A stretch of DNA of 64,000 nt from UMGS1590 sp963558655 (GCA_963558655.1 CAUWHJ010000004.1:91724-155723); one strand, 5' to 3'. Shown: positions 41,523 to 51,200, numbered from the stretch's first letter. The notes: generated by a model not told the origin, from the sequence alone. Translations and numbers: made by a program.

Positions 41523-42736
41523 GCACGATCAAAGAAAACATCAACGCCTACGCCAAAGACATCAACGAAGCCAGCGAAGATGAACGCATTCGCACCGCCA
41601 TTACGCGTGCCATTGCGTCCTATCGTAAAAACCTTGCCGATGCGCTGGAACGTTATCCACACACACCGGCTTTAGCAAAAGAGGTGCAGGATATTAAGAA
41701 AAACGCCCACAAGCACTGGCGTGAACTGATGGCGCAGGCGATGGATTCCATCGAACGTAACCATGGCCACGCCTATTTCGCTGAAGACGCGCAGGCGGTT
41801 GTTGATATTATCAACGAGATTGCCGGTGGTACAAAAACCATTGTTAAAGGAAAATCCATGCTGGGCGAAGAAATTCATTTGCGCCAGCGTCTGTCAGATT
41901 GCGGCCACGAAGTGTGGGAAACCGACCTTGGCGAGTTTATTCTCCAACTCATGGATGGCCGCCCAATGCACATTCTCTCGCCGTCCATTCATGTGCCACG
42001 CGAACAGGTGGCTGAAGTGTTCAGCGAATTTTTTTGCCGTGACATCAAGCCGGACATTGCTGAAGAAGTCATGGCGGTGCGCGAATTTTTGCGTGAAAAA
42101 TATTTTACTGCCGACATTGGCATCAGTGGTGCCAATGCGGTTGCTGCCGATACGGGTCAAATCACCATCATCGAAAACGAAGGCAACGTGCGTTTGTGCA
42201 CGGCAGCACCTCCGGTACACATTGCCGTTGTCGGCATTGAAAAAATCGTGCCAAGTTTCCTCGATTCCATGAAGGTGGCAGAAGTCAACTGGCGTTATGG
42301 TCAGTACACCGCGCCTGCCTATGTGAATATCATCAGCGGGCCATCTAAAACCGGTGACATTGAAAAAGTCACCACCTACGGCGCCCACGGGCCACACGAC
42401 TTCCACGTGATTTTTGTGGACAATGGCCGCAGCAAGATGATTGACGATCCTGTGTGCCACGATGCAGCCCTTTGCCTGCGCTGCGGTGGTTGTATGTATG
42501 AATGTCCTGTCTTTTCGTTGGTTGCCGGTCATTTCGGGAAAACCTACATGAACGGCATCGGCGCCATCTGGACAGCTTTTGTGGACGATACCAAAGAAGC
42601 TGCGCCAATCGTTTACAACTGCCTGCGCTGTGGGCGCTGTGTGGAACAGTGCCCAATGGACATTGATGTACCAACGATGATTTATCATCTGCGTACCCAG
42701 GCTGTTGCGGAGGCTGACGCCAAAGCCAAACACTGA
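41519..42736 (+). CDS. LutB-like LUD-domain ferredoxin protein
   Basis: A 405-residue protein. The N-terminal LUD domain (residues 1-280) has EIAGGTKTIVKGKSMLGEEI, GISGANAVAADTGQITIIEN and EGNVRLCTAAPPVHIAVVG, the standard LutB pattern. The C-terminal part has two cluster motifs, CLRCGGCMYECP and CLRCGRCVEQCP. LutABC oxidises L-lactate to pyruvate in aerobes; in anaerobes this pair may work with a flavoprotein or bifurcating complex. Linked to the LutA-like gene by a 4-base overlap. No terminator is seen before the T-box promoter downstream. Confidence 0.88.
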   Translation: MSTIKENINAYAKDINEASEDERIRTAITRAIASYRKNLADALERYPHTPALAKEVQDIKKNAHKHWRELMAQAMDSIERNHGHAYFAEDAQAVVDIINEIAGGTKTIVKGKSMLGEEIHLRQRLSDCGHEVWETDLGEFILQLMDGRPMHILSPSIHVPREQVAEVFSEFFCRDIKPDIAEEVMAVREFLREKYFTADIGISGANAVAADTGQITIIENEGNVRLCTAAPPVHIAVVGIEKIVPSFLDSMKVAEVNWRYGQYTAPAYVNIISGPSKTGDIEKVTTYGAHGPHDFHVIFVDNGRSKMIDDPVCHDAALCLRCGGCMYECPVFSLVAGHFGKTYMNGIGAIWTAFVDDTKEAAPIVYNCLRCGRCVEQCPMDIDVPTMIYHLRTQAVAEADAKAKH

Positions 42737-42775
42737 GGGACGGCTCAGCATAAGGAAGTTTTTTACGGGAAAGGG

Positions 42776-42804
42776 TTGACAAAAACATCGCCCTTTTCTA
42801 AAAT
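42776..42804 (+). promoter_or_regulatory. Promoter of the T-box/NSS operon
   Basis: TTGACA (42776-42781) and TAAAAT (42799-42804) with a 17-base spacer, 8 bases before the T-box leader. Confidence 0.85.
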
Positions 42805-42811
42805 AAATAGA

Positions 42812-43067
42812 AACCTGTGATGTGGAAGTAAAACCGGCAGACGGTTGCAAAGCGAGTCAGGGACGGTGAAAGCCTGATGAATACGCGCCGGCACAATGGG
42901 CCACGGAGGGCACTGTGAACGTTCGTCCAGTAGCAGTTGACGTGACACTCGCGTTAAGGGTGAGGGATGTGTTGGCATCCTGCATGAGGCGAGCGCCGTG
43001 TGCGCTAAATAAGGTGGTACCGCAGAGCATTCAGCATCTGTCCTTGTATGGGGACAGGTGCTTTTTT
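42812..43067 (+). promoter_or_regulatory. T-box leader, specifier reads UAC (tyrosine)
   Basis: Stem I has the AGTA S-turn strand (42827-42830), the apical part GTCAGGGACGGTGAAAGCCTGA, and GAA then TAC at 42882-42884, which I read as a tyrosine specifier codon. The conserved T-box AAGGTGGTACCGC is at 43011-43023. Its TGGT bulge fits a tRNA ending ACCA, and the tRNA-Tyr at 14136 has discriminator A. The terminator AGCATCTGTCC/GGACAGGTGCT plus T-run is at 43033-43067. Uncharged tRNA-Tyr would favour the antiterminator and transcription of the transporters. Confidence 0.88.
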
Positions 43068-43173
43068 GTTGCCGCGTCGTCAACCCCAACGAAAACGAAA
43101 ATTTTTCGGGAGGGGCGAACGACGAGAAAACCACTGGTAGATTATTAGTAGGAAAAGTAGGAGAGTGATTGTT

Positions 43174-44499
43174 TTGAGTGACAAATTAACACAGTCGCGG
43201 GATGGATTTCAGAGCCGTTTCGGTTTTATTCTGTCCTGCATTGGCTCAGCGGTGGGGATGGGCTGTATTTGGCTCTTTCCGTATCGTGTGGGGCAGTATG
43301 GCGGTTTTGCATTTCTCGTACCGTTTTTGATTTTTGTCATCGGCCTTGGCTTTTGTGGTGTCATCGGTGAAATGGCGTTCGGCCGTGCCATGGGCACCGG
43401 TCCGGTGGGCGCTTTTCAGCAAGCCGTGGCTAAGCGCGGCGGCAAATTTGGCGGCGTCCTGGGGATGATTTCGCTCATTGGTTCCATTGGTGTTACGGTG
43501 GGTTACACCGTCATCTGCGGCTGGATTTTGCGCTTCCTTTTTGGCGCACTTACAGGTGCCATGTTCGATGGCGATTCTGCGGCGTATTTTGCGGAAATCT
43601 CCGGTCATTTTGGTAGCATCGGCTGGCACGTGCTTGCTATTATCATTACCTTTATTGTTATGAACGCCGGTGTTTCCTCCGGCATTGAGCGTGCCAATAA
43701 AATTGTCATGCCGTTGTTCTTTTTGCTTTTCATTGGTTTGGCGATTTTTGTTTCCACCATTCCGGGCGCCGAAAAAGGCTATGAATTTCTCTTTAATCCG
43801 GATTGGTCCGCACTGGCCAATCCAAAAACCTGGATGTATGCCTTGGGACAGGCGTTTTTCTCCTTGTCCCTTGTTGGCTGCGGCACCATTGTCTATGGCA
43901 GCTATCTGAAAAAAGATGTGGATATTCCTTTTTCCGGCATCATGGTATCGGTGTTTGAGCTGATTGCCTCCATTCTCGTGGCACTCACTATTTTACCGGC
44001 GGTATTCGCCTTTGGCGCCGACCCACAAAGTGGCCCACCATTGATTTTTATTGTCTTGCCGTCCATTTTTGCTCAAATCCCAGGCGGCCAGTTCTTAGCC
44101 GTCATCTTTTTCTTAGCGGTGTTCTTTGCCGGCGTTACGAGCTTGATGAACCTTTACGAAAGCCCGATCGAAGCTCTGCAAAAACACTTCGGCATCAAAC
44201 GCCGCCCTGCCTGCGTGATCGTGCTCTCCTTGAGCCTGGCAGCGGGTCTTTTCCTGGAAGATTCGGATGTGGTTGGTCACTGGATGGATCTCTTCACCAT
44301 CTATATCACACCGTTTGCGGCACTTTTGGCAGCCATCATGTTCTTCTGGGTCTGCGGCAAAGGCTTTGCCGCCAAAGAAATCAACACCGGTTGCGCGCGT
44401 AACCTGGGTGGTTTTATTGAAGGCATGGGCAAATATGTGTACTGTGGTGTCACGTTCATTGTTCTCATTCTTGGTATTGTTTTTGGCGGCATTGGTTAA
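43174..44499 (+). CDS. NSS-family sodium:amino-acid symporter 1 (probable tyrosine importer)
   Basis: A 441-residue transporter of the neurotransmitter:sodium symporter family with about 11 membrane helices. The unwound helix 1 with the sodium and substrate site is IGSAVGMGCIWLFPYRVGQY, and helix 6/8 motifs such as YALGQAFFSLSLVGCGTIVY are present. The TTG start at 43174 has GGAGAG 8 bases upstream; a GTG at 43165 is too close. The T-box upstream reads tyrosine, and a bacterial NSS member (Tyt1) is a tyrosine transporter, so tyrosine uptake is the best guess. Confidence 0.9.
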   Translation: MSDKLTQSRDGFQSRFGFILSCIGSAVGMGCIWLFPYRVGQYGGFAFLVPFLIFVIGLGFCGVIGEMAFGRAMGTGPVGAFQQAVAKRGGKFGGVLGMISLIGSIGVTVGYTVICGWILRFLFGALTGAMFDGDSAAYFAEISGHFGSIGWHVLAIIITFIVMNAGVSSGIERANKIVMPLFFLLFIGLAIFVSTIPGAEKGYEFLFNPDWSALANPKTWMYALGQAFFSLSLVGCGTIVYGSYLKKDVDIPFSGIMVSVFELIASILVALTILPAVFAFGADPQSGPPLIFIVLPSIFAQIPGGQFLAVIFFLAVFFAGVTSLMNLYESPIEALQKHFGIKRRPACVIVLSLSLAAGLFLEDSDVVGHWMDLFTIYITPFAALLAAIMFFWVCGKGFAAKEINTGCARNLGGFIEGMGKYVYCGVTFIVLILGIVFGGIG

Positions 44500-44534
44500 G
44501 TCGCTTAGATATTATGATAAAGAGGTGATTTGTA

Positions 44535-45860
44535 TTGGCTAACAACAGCAATGACTCTCGCGACGTATTTCGCAGTCGCTTTGGTTTCATCATGAGCTGC
44601 ATTGGCTCGGCAGTGGGGATGGGCTGCATCTGGCTCTTTCCATACCGTGTCGGCCAGTATGGCGGTTTCGCATTTCTCGTACCGTTTTTAATCTTTGTCA
44701 TTGCCCTCGGTTTTTGTGGCGTGATGGGCGAGATGGCGTTTGGCCGCGCCATGCGTACCGGACCGGTGGGTGCTTTCCGCAAAGCCACCGAGCGCCGTGG
44801 CAGCAAGGTTGGTGGCCTCTTGGGGCTTTTACCGCTCATTGCTTCCACCGGTGTTGCCATTGGTTACACCGTCATCGTTGGCTGGATTTTGCGCTTCCTT
44901 TTTGGCGCGCTGTCCGGCACCATGTTTAACACCGATGCCGCCGCCTATTTTGGCGAGATCGCCGGCAATTTTGGCAGCATCGGTTGGCATTTGCTCGCTA
45001 TTGTGATTACCTTCATCGTTATGAACGCTGGCATTTCTGCCGGTATCGAGCGTGCCAATAAAATTATCATGCCGCTCTTTTTCTTCCTGTTCGTGGGGCT
45101 GGCCATTTTTGTTGCCACCATTCCAGGCTCGGAAGAAGGCTATGCCTTCCTGTTTGATCCAGACTGGTCAGCGTTGGCCAATCCAAAAACCTGGATGTAC
45201 GCCCTGGGACAAGCCTTTTTCTCGCTTTCGCTGGCTGGCTGCGGCACCATCGTCTATGGCAGCTATTTGAAACGTGAAACCGACATCGTTTTTTCCGGCG
45301 TCATGGTGGCTGTGTTTGAGCTGATCGCTTCCATTCTCGTGGCGCTCACCATTTTACCGGCAGTTTTCGCCTTTGGCGTGGACCCACAGAGCGGCCCACC
45401 GCTGATCTTCATTGTGCTGCCGTCCATTTTTGCACAACTGCCTTATGCACAGCTTTTGGCCATTGTGTTCTTCCTGGCGGTCTTTTTTGCAGGCATCACC
45501 TCTCTGGTCAACCTTTATGAAACACCAATCGAAGCCCTGCAAGATCTTTTTGGTCTTAGCCGCATTAAATCCTGCCTCATTGTTTTTGCGCTTAGCATCA
45601 TTGTGGGCCTTTTCCTTGAAAATGGCGACACCGTTAGCGCGTGGATGGATATTTTCACCATCTACATCATGCCGATTGGTGCGCTTTTGGCTGGGGTGCT
45701 CTTTTTCTGGGTGTGTGGCAAAGGCTTTGCCGCCAAACAAATCGAACTGGGCAGCAAATACCACGTTGGTCGTTTCATCGAAGGCATGGGCAAATATGTG
45801 TACTGTGGCGTCACCATCATCGTCTTAATCCTTGGCATCGTGTTCGGTGGCATTGGTTGA
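44535..45860 (+). CDS. NSS-family sodium:amino-acid symporter 2 (paralogue)
   Basis: A 441-residue paralogue of the preceding gene, the same length and nearly identical in blocks (helix 1 IGSAVGMGCIWLFPYRVGQY, ALGQAFFSLSLAGCGTIVYG, LTILPAVFAFGVDPQSGPPL). It also starts with TTG after AAAGAGGTG. Differences are spread through loops and helix 2, so the copies have had time to diverge and may differ in affinity or preference among aromatic amino acids. It is in the same T-box-controlled transcript. Confidence 0.9.
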   Translation: MANNSNDSRDVFRSRFGFIMSCIGSAVGMGCIWLFPYRVGQYGGFAFLVPFLIFVIALGFCGVMGEMAFGRAMRTGPVGAFRKATERRGSKVGGLLGLLPLIASTGVAIGYTVIVGWILRFLFGALSGTMFNTDAAAYFGEIAGNFGSIGWHLLAIVITFIVMNAGISAGIERANKIIMPLFFFLFVGLAIFVATIPGSEEGYAFLFDPDWSALANPKTWMYALGQAFFSLSLAGCGTIVYGSYLKRETDIVFSGVMVAVFELIASILVALTILPAVFAFGVDPQSGPPLIFIVLPSIFAQLPYAQLLAIVFFLAVFFAGITSLVNLYETPIEALQDLFGLSRIKSCLIVFALSIIVGLFLENGDTVSAWMDIFTIYIMPIGALLAGVLFFWVCGKGFAAKQIELGSKYHVGRFIEGMGKYVYCGVTIIVLILGIVFGGIG

Positions 45861-45876
45861 GAAAGGAGACTTCATC

Positions 45877-46539
45877 ATGGCTGATCGTTTAGAAATTGAA
45901 AATGCCGAACAGTGTAAGGCATTGTTTGCGCTGCTGAATGACAGCGAAAAGCAAACCGTGCGTGCCGTGCTCAGGTACATTGATGAAGCCAATCTCATGC
46001 CGGAGCAGTCGCTGCTCGTTGAGCTGGGCGTTTTGGAAAAACTTTTGCACGATGTGCAGGCAGGCAGCACCATTGCCGCCCTCATCACAGATATCGACGC
46101 TTACGCAGAAGCTGCCATCAAAGAGATTGGCGAAGAAGTGCGCCGCGAGCGCCATATCGGTGCGCTCATGGGCGGCATCGCCCTTTGTGCCATTGTACTT
46201 TTGGTGTTGGGCCTTTATGGCATAGCGCGCGGGCTGGCGAACGGGCAAGCGCTCATGGCTTGCACCACCAGCTTAGACCTTGGTCATGTGATTTGTTTCA
46301 TTGCCTTTCTGGCGGGCACACGCTTTTTCGTCATGGGCGATAAAAACGCCAATTACAACGACCCACGAAAAGCCAGAAACCGCACCCAACTCGTCGGTTT
46401 CCTGTTCATCGTTGGTTTTTTGGCGCTGGTTGCCTCGGCGTTTTTCGACCTGCCCGTGGTGCTTGTGCTGCCGTCGGTGTATGTGCTTGTGGCCGCATTG
46501 CTCTTGCTCGTTCTCTGGAAACTCAGCGGACGTCTTTAA
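45877..46539 (+). CDS. Hypothetical four-helix membrane protein of the NSS operon
   Basis: A 220-residue protein. Residues 1-90 are cytosolic and acidic (EIENAEQCKALFALLNDSEK), followed by four membrane helices from about residue 93 (LMGGIALCAIVLLVLGLYGI, DLGHVICFIAFLAG, LVGFLFIVGFLALVASAFF, VLVLPSVYVLVAALLLLVLW). No family recognised. ATG 45877 follows GAAAGGAG. It starts 16 bases after the second transporter and shares its terminator, so it is probably co-regulated by the tyrosine T-box. Confidence 0.7.
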   Translation: MADRLEIENAEQCKALFALLNDSEKQTVRAVLRYIDEANLMPEQSLLVELGVLEKLLHDVQAGSTIAALITDIDAYAEAAIKEIGEEVRRERHIGALMGGIALCAIVLLVLGLYGIARGLANGQALMACTTSLDLGHVICFIAFLAGTRFFVMGDKNANYNDPRKARNRTQLVGFLFIVGFLALVASAFFDLPVVLVLPSVYVLVAALLLLVLWKLSGRL

Positions 46540-46545
46540 TCCATC

Positions 46546-46580
46546 AACCACCGTGCGCGTGATGCACGGTGGTTTTTTTG
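46546..46580 (+). terminator. Terminator of the NSS operon
   Basis: AACCACCGTGC pairs with GCACGGTGGTT around a 7-base loop, followed by a T-run. Confidence 0.9.
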
Positions 46581-46589
46581 TGCCCTTTT

Positions 46590-46598
46590 TGCTATACT
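46590..46598 (+). promoter_or_regulatory. Extended -10 promoter of the GNAT gene
   Basis: TGCTATACT is an extended -10 element directly after the NSS terminator and 30 bases before the acetyltransferase ATG. Confidence 0.5.
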
Positions 46599-46627
46599 GG
46601 TGGCAATGAACCAAAAGGAGGAAAAAC

Positions 46628-47266
46628 ATGGTAACCATTCGCAATGAACAACCACAGGATTACGCTGCCGTGGAAACGCTCACCCGTGCTGCGTTCTATA
46701 ATATGTACATCCCTGGCTGCGTGGAACACTACCTTGTCCACATCATGCGCGACCACGCCGATTTCATTCCAGAGCTGGACTTTGTGCTGGAAGAAGAGGG
46801 CGAGATCGTTGGCAACATCATGTACACCAAAGCCACCCTCACCGATGAAAACGGTGCTGTAAAGAACATTCTCACCTTCGGTCCGTTGTGCGTGGCACCG
46901 GCGCATCAGCGCAAAGGCTACGGCAAACGCCTGATCGACCATTCCTTTGCTGCCGCCAAAGCACTGGGCTATGAAGCTGTGGTGATTTTTGGCAGCCCTG
47001 CCAACTATGTCTCAAGCGGTTTTGTCAGCTGCAAAAAACATCGCGTGACAACGCCAGATGGCCGCTATCCGGCTGCCATGATGGTGCACGAGCTGGTGTC
47101 GGGCGCCCTCGATGGTCACACCTGGGTGTATCAGGACAGCCCTGTGATGGCGATTGAACCGGCTGATGCCGAACGCTATGATGCCACCCTGCCGCCAATG
47201 GAAAAACGCTGGCAGCCAAGTCAGGAAGAATTCTTCATTTTAAGCCAGGCGTTTTTAGACGCCTGA
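46628..47266 (+). CDS. GNAT-family N-acetyltransferase
   Basis: A 212-residue acyltransferase. The GNAT fold starts MVTIRNEQPQDYAAVETLTR, and the acetyl-CoA pyrophosphate loop is LCVAPAHQRKGYGKRLIDHS. Residues after it (YEAVVIFGSPANYVSSGFVS) match the YhbS-like subgroup. Substrate unknown. It has its own promoter and a strong terminator, and AAAAGGAGGAAA precedes the ATG. Confidence 0.88.
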   Translation: MVTIRNEQPQDYAAVETLTRAAFYNMYIPGCVEHYLVHIMRDHADFIPELDFVLEEEGEIVGNIMYTKATLTDENGAVKNILTFGPLCVAPAHQRKGYGKRLIDHSFAAAKALGYEAVVIFGSPANYVSSGFVSCKKHRVTTPDGRYPAAMMVHELVSGALDGHTWVYQDSPVMAIEPADAERYDATLPPMEKRWQPSQEEFFILSQAFLDA

Positions 47267-47268
47267 GC

Positions 47269-47311
47269 CAAACGCCTGCCGCACCATGTTTCGTGCGGCA
47301 GGCGTTTTTGT
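47269..47311 (+). terminator. Terminator after the GNAT gene
   Basis: AACGCCTGCCGCAC pairs with GTGCGGCAGGCGTT around a short loop, followed by TTTT. Confidence 0.92.
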
Positions 47312-47347
47312 GTGCCTTTTTGCCGACGCGTTGCGAAAATTTTCTTC

Positions 47348-47377
47348 TTGCCGCCCAGAAAATCGGTATGCTATAAT
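47348..47377 (+). promoter_or_regulatory. Promoter of the giant surface protein gene
   Basis: TTGCCG (47348-47353) and TATAAT (47372-47377), 18 bases apart; the -10 box is also extended (TGCTATAAT). The leader of about 90 bases contains a G/C-rich segment and ends in AGAAGGGAG before the ATG. Confidence 0.75.
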
Positions 47378-47475
47378 TTTTCGTGGCTTGCGCCACAGCG
47401 TTCGGGCGTTGTCTGTCCCCGAGCGCGGCGCAGTGCTGAGAACTATTATTTTATTAAAGAAGGGAGAAATCCAAC

Positions 47476-48210
47476 ATGACACACAAAGCCTTAACAAAAC
47501 GTCTGATTGCAGCGATGCTCTGTCTCTCGCTTTTGCTTGGGCTGCTGCCGATGCAAGCCTTCGCGCAGGACGCGCCGCAACCGCTTGCATCTGGCGAAAC
47601 CACGGAGAATGCGTCTGTGACTGTGGATTACAAAGATGCAGACCGCTCCAAAGCTACCATCACCTATCACAAACCTGGCGTTGATGCCGATGCCTACAAC
47701 CTCATCTTTTTGGTGGACATTGCCACCCAGGGGCGCGAGTCACATCAACAATTTGAACGCATGATGCGCGACAGCGGCATGCGCTATATCTATGACTATG
47801 GTGCCCCAACCACGGTGCGTATGATTAACTACCAAAACGAGATTATGCGTAACGATGTTTTTGAAGATGAGTCAAGTTTGAGCACTGCGCTGGATGAGCA
47901 CGCAACCGCTGGGCAGGGCACGGCTGACGAAGTGAAAGCCCTGCAAGCTGCTACCAAAGCGGTGCAGCAGAACACGAACGGTAAGAAAAATATTGTTCTC
48001 TGGGTGCTCGGCGACCGTTTCGGCAATCAGGACACCGCCGCCATTGAAAACGAGCTGAGTGCTCTTAAAACTGCTCTCGGCACGGACGGTGCTCTTATCA
48101 CCTGGCAGATGGCAGACCAACCAAATAAATTACTGGAACAATACGCCACCGAACACACCGTGGCGCACCCTGAGGATGAAAATATAACGGGGGGGTATTT
48201 AACGGTGTAG
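47476..48210 (+). CDS. Giant SLH surface protein, N-terminal part (frame ends after a G7 tract)
   Basis: 244 residues as written. Signal peptide: KRLIAAMLCLSLLLGLLPMQ, then AFAQD cleavage region. The mature part has a VWA-like core (YNLIFLVDIATQGRESHQQF, NIVLWVLGDRFGNQDTAAIE), although the metal motif DxSxS reads DIATQ, so metal binding may be lost. The frame reaches ENIT-GG and then runs onto YLTV-stop at 48210. At that point seven G residues (48189-48195) occur; with a shift of -1 there, or one extra G, translation continues as GGVFNGVVKAAHAESD into the large frame downstream without loss. This is therefore the 5-prime part of one gene that would encode about 2,110 residues. Confidence 0.85.
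   Translation: MTHKALTKRLIAAMLCLSLLLGLLPMQAFAQDAPQPLASGETTENASVTVDYKDADRSKATITYHKPGVDADAYNLIFLVDIATQGRESHQQFERMMRDSGMRYIYDYGAPTTVRMINYQNEIMRNDVFEDESSLSTALDEHATAGQGTADEVKALQAATKAVQQNTNGKKNIVLWVLGDRFGNQDTAAIENELSALKTALGTDGALITWQMADQPNKLLEQYATEHTVAHPEDENITGGYLTV
48189..48195 (+). repeat. G7 homopolymer at the frame break of the surface protein
   Basis: Seven G residues join the two frames. In the zero frame they are read ACG GGG GGG TAT. Eight (or five) would restore the frame. They also form a G-GGG-GGG slippery heptamer in the correct phase for a -1 ribosomal shift. Confidence 0.8.
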
Positions 48211-48281
48211 TAAAAGCCGCCCACGCCGAAAGTGACCCTACCCTTTTCCGTGCCGAACTGGGCGAAGACCTGGAACAAATC

Positions 48282-51200
48282 GTGCACGACCACTACCATA
48301 ATTTGGATTTCACCCTAAACCTGGCGAATGGGCAGAACCTTGTCAAAGCCATCACAGGTGTCAGCGTTGATACCAATGATGGCGTTGCCGACATGACTGC
48401 TCAAATCGCCAACGACAAACAAGGCATTGACGTGCACATTGAGCGCGCCTGCCGACAGACAGATATTGACATTGCGATAGATGTCGACTTAAACACCGAA
48501 GAATTTACCAAAGAACCCGTTTTTGATGCCACCACCGTTACTGATGGCCACGGCGATGGCACAAGCGGCGGCTTGCATACCGGCATTTTTGACGAACAAA
48601 CCGTCCATGATTTGCGAATCATCCTGCCAGCCGCCGAAATCAACCGTGCTCAAAGCACCATCACCTTTGACGCAGACGAAAATGGGCATCAGCCGAAAGA
48701 ACTTAAAGCCTTCCCGGGCAGCCGTGTCACCCTGCCAACAGGCGATGAATACGCTCAAAGCGGCGACACCTTTGGCGGCTGGAACGATGCCGAAAATGAT
48801 GAGCATTACGCCCCCGGCACCGTCATCCTCATGCCGGAGAGCGACCGCACCTTCACCCCCGCCTTTGGGAGGATTGGCTTGGATATTGAGATAGAGTATG
48901 AAAAAGGGGAGCCGATCAAAACGGGCAATCAAATGGCGGAAGACTATATTAAGGAGAATCATCCCCAATCACTGGAATTTTATGATGAGCATCCCTTTAA
49001 TTTTATCAATGTGTCCACAGACGATGAACACAAACTGACGAAGGATTCTGTGAAAACCATCACTTTCAAAGACCAGATGGTGGAGTATGACACAATAGAA
49101 AATTCCGATGATGAATCTTCCCCTTATGATGAGGTCAAAGTCACCAATGTGCCCAATGTGGTATATGCACGCCATATTGGCGCCACAGATAACGACAAGG
49201 TGGTTGTCTATCTGACCCCACGAGACGGTGATCCCGGCTATTATGATGCGGTGGTTGCCGCACCCGGCGGCGTAAAAGCGCCATCGGATTGCACCTATTT
49301 GTTTGGTACGCATCCTAGTAGGTACGAATATCAAAATTACAAGCTGGAAAGCGTTGACCTTACCGGTTTGGACACTTCTGATGTGACAAATATGAGCGGA
49401 ATGTTCGCCCGCTGCACTGGCTTAACCAATATAAAATTTGGTGGATTGTTCAACACCAGTAGGGTAACGGACATGAGCGGTATGTTTGATATGGGTTACT
49501 CAGCATCGAGTGATGATAAGTGGGAACCAAGCAAACTAACCAGCTTGGAGCTCAGCGGCTTTGATGTCAGTAGCGTAACGGATATGGTCAGTATGTTTGC
49601 TGGCTGTACTGGACTAACCAGTCTGGATCTCAGTGGCTTTAATACTCATAATGATGAGGCTGAAGAAGATTTTTCTGTTGATATGGGATACATGTTTTCT
49701 GACTGTTCCGGTTTAACCAACATCACATTTGGCGAAAACTTTGATACCAGCCATGTAACAAATATGAGTGGTATGTTTTCTGACTGTTTCAGTTTAACCA
49801 GTTTGGATCTCAGCAGTTTTGACACCAGCAGGGTAAGGAATATGGGCCATATGTTTGAGATGGGTTATGATAGCAATAGCAAATTAACCAACATCACATT
49901 TGGCGATAAATTTGTTACCAATGAAGTGACAAATATGAGAAGTATGTTCTCTGGCTGTTCCAGTTTGAAAAGTCTGGACCTCAGCGGTTTTAATACCAGT
50001 AATGTTGGGAGTGATGTTACTGGTGGTATGGATTCTATGTTCTCTGGTTGTAGCAGTTTGACTAGCTTAGACCTCAGTAAATTTGATACCAAACATATAA
50101 CGAATATGAGCGAAATGTTCGATGGCTGTTCCGGTTTAACCAACTTAGACGTCAGTAATTTTAATACCATCAAAGTAACGAATATGGAAAAAATGTTTTC
50201 TAATTGCTCTAGTTTGAAAAGTCTGGACCTCAGCGGCTTTAATACCAGTAATGTTGGGGAAGGCGGTTATGGTAATATGCGTTCTATGTTCTCTGGTTGC
50301 TCCGGTTTAACCAGCCTTACATTTGGCAAAAACTTTGATACCAGACATGTAATGGATATGAGTAATATGTTTTCTGGTTGCTCCAGTTTGAACAGCTTGG
50401 ACCTCAGCGGCTTTAATACCGGTAGCGTAGGGATAGGTGAAGCAGCTTCTTATGGTATGGAAAGTATGTTCTCTGGCTGTAGCAGTTTGACTAGCTTAGA
50501 CCTCAGTAAATTTGATACCAGCCATGTACAGGACATGAGCAGTATGTTCTTTGGCTGCTCTGCTTTAGAGCGTTTAGACGTCAGCAGTTTTGATACCAGC
50601 AAGGTGATGACGATGAGCTCTATGTTTTCTAACTGCTCTGAGTTAACCGAACTTACGCTTGGCGATGGGTTTAGTCTTGAGAGCGTTGAAACTGTAAGTG
50701 GTATGTTCAATGGCTGCGATAAGCTGGCGACCATTGAGGGTGCCTTCCATTTTGGCGCAGAAAACGGCATTGACAGTTTGGCTTATATGTTTTCCGGATG
50801 CAGCGCACTGACAAGCGTGACCTTCATTGGGCCGGAAAAGGGCGTTGCCAATTTTGATGATCTTACAACCTTGGAAAATATGTTCAACGGCTGCTCCAGT
50901 CTCACTGATGTGACCTTTGAGAATTTGAAGGTGCAGAATCTGACCCACACCAGCAATATGTTCAACGGCTGTACCAGCTTGGAAAACATCACGCTGGATC
51001 TTCAGGACATTAGGGCACAGGCAGGTGGCTTTAACGCAAAAGATATGTTCACCGGTGTGCCAACAAGCGCTCATTTGGACATTAGCGGCATTGACAACGC
51101 TGAGATACAAACGCTGATTCGCGACGCTTTCCCGGGCGATAACGTGACCACCGATGCACCGGACGAACCGAGCGAGGAACCGCCGGTAGAGGAACCGGAC

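Noticed and set aside
42812..43067. T-box specific for tryptophan or another amino acid
   Set aside because: The codon in the specifier position after GAA reads TAC, and the discriminator match also fits tRNA-Tyr; a different codon would need a frame of the loop that breaks the S-turn pairing.
48189..48195. Calling the surface gene a plain pseudogene
   Set aside because: Only one frame change occurs in over 6 kb of otherwise intact coding sequence, with good promoter, ribosome site, signal peptide and SLH anchor, so a switchable or mis-sequenced gene is more likely.
49340..51090. CRISPR array
   Set aside because: The regular repeats are coding, imperfect and in frame; they are BspA-type protein repeats, with no spacers and no cas genes.
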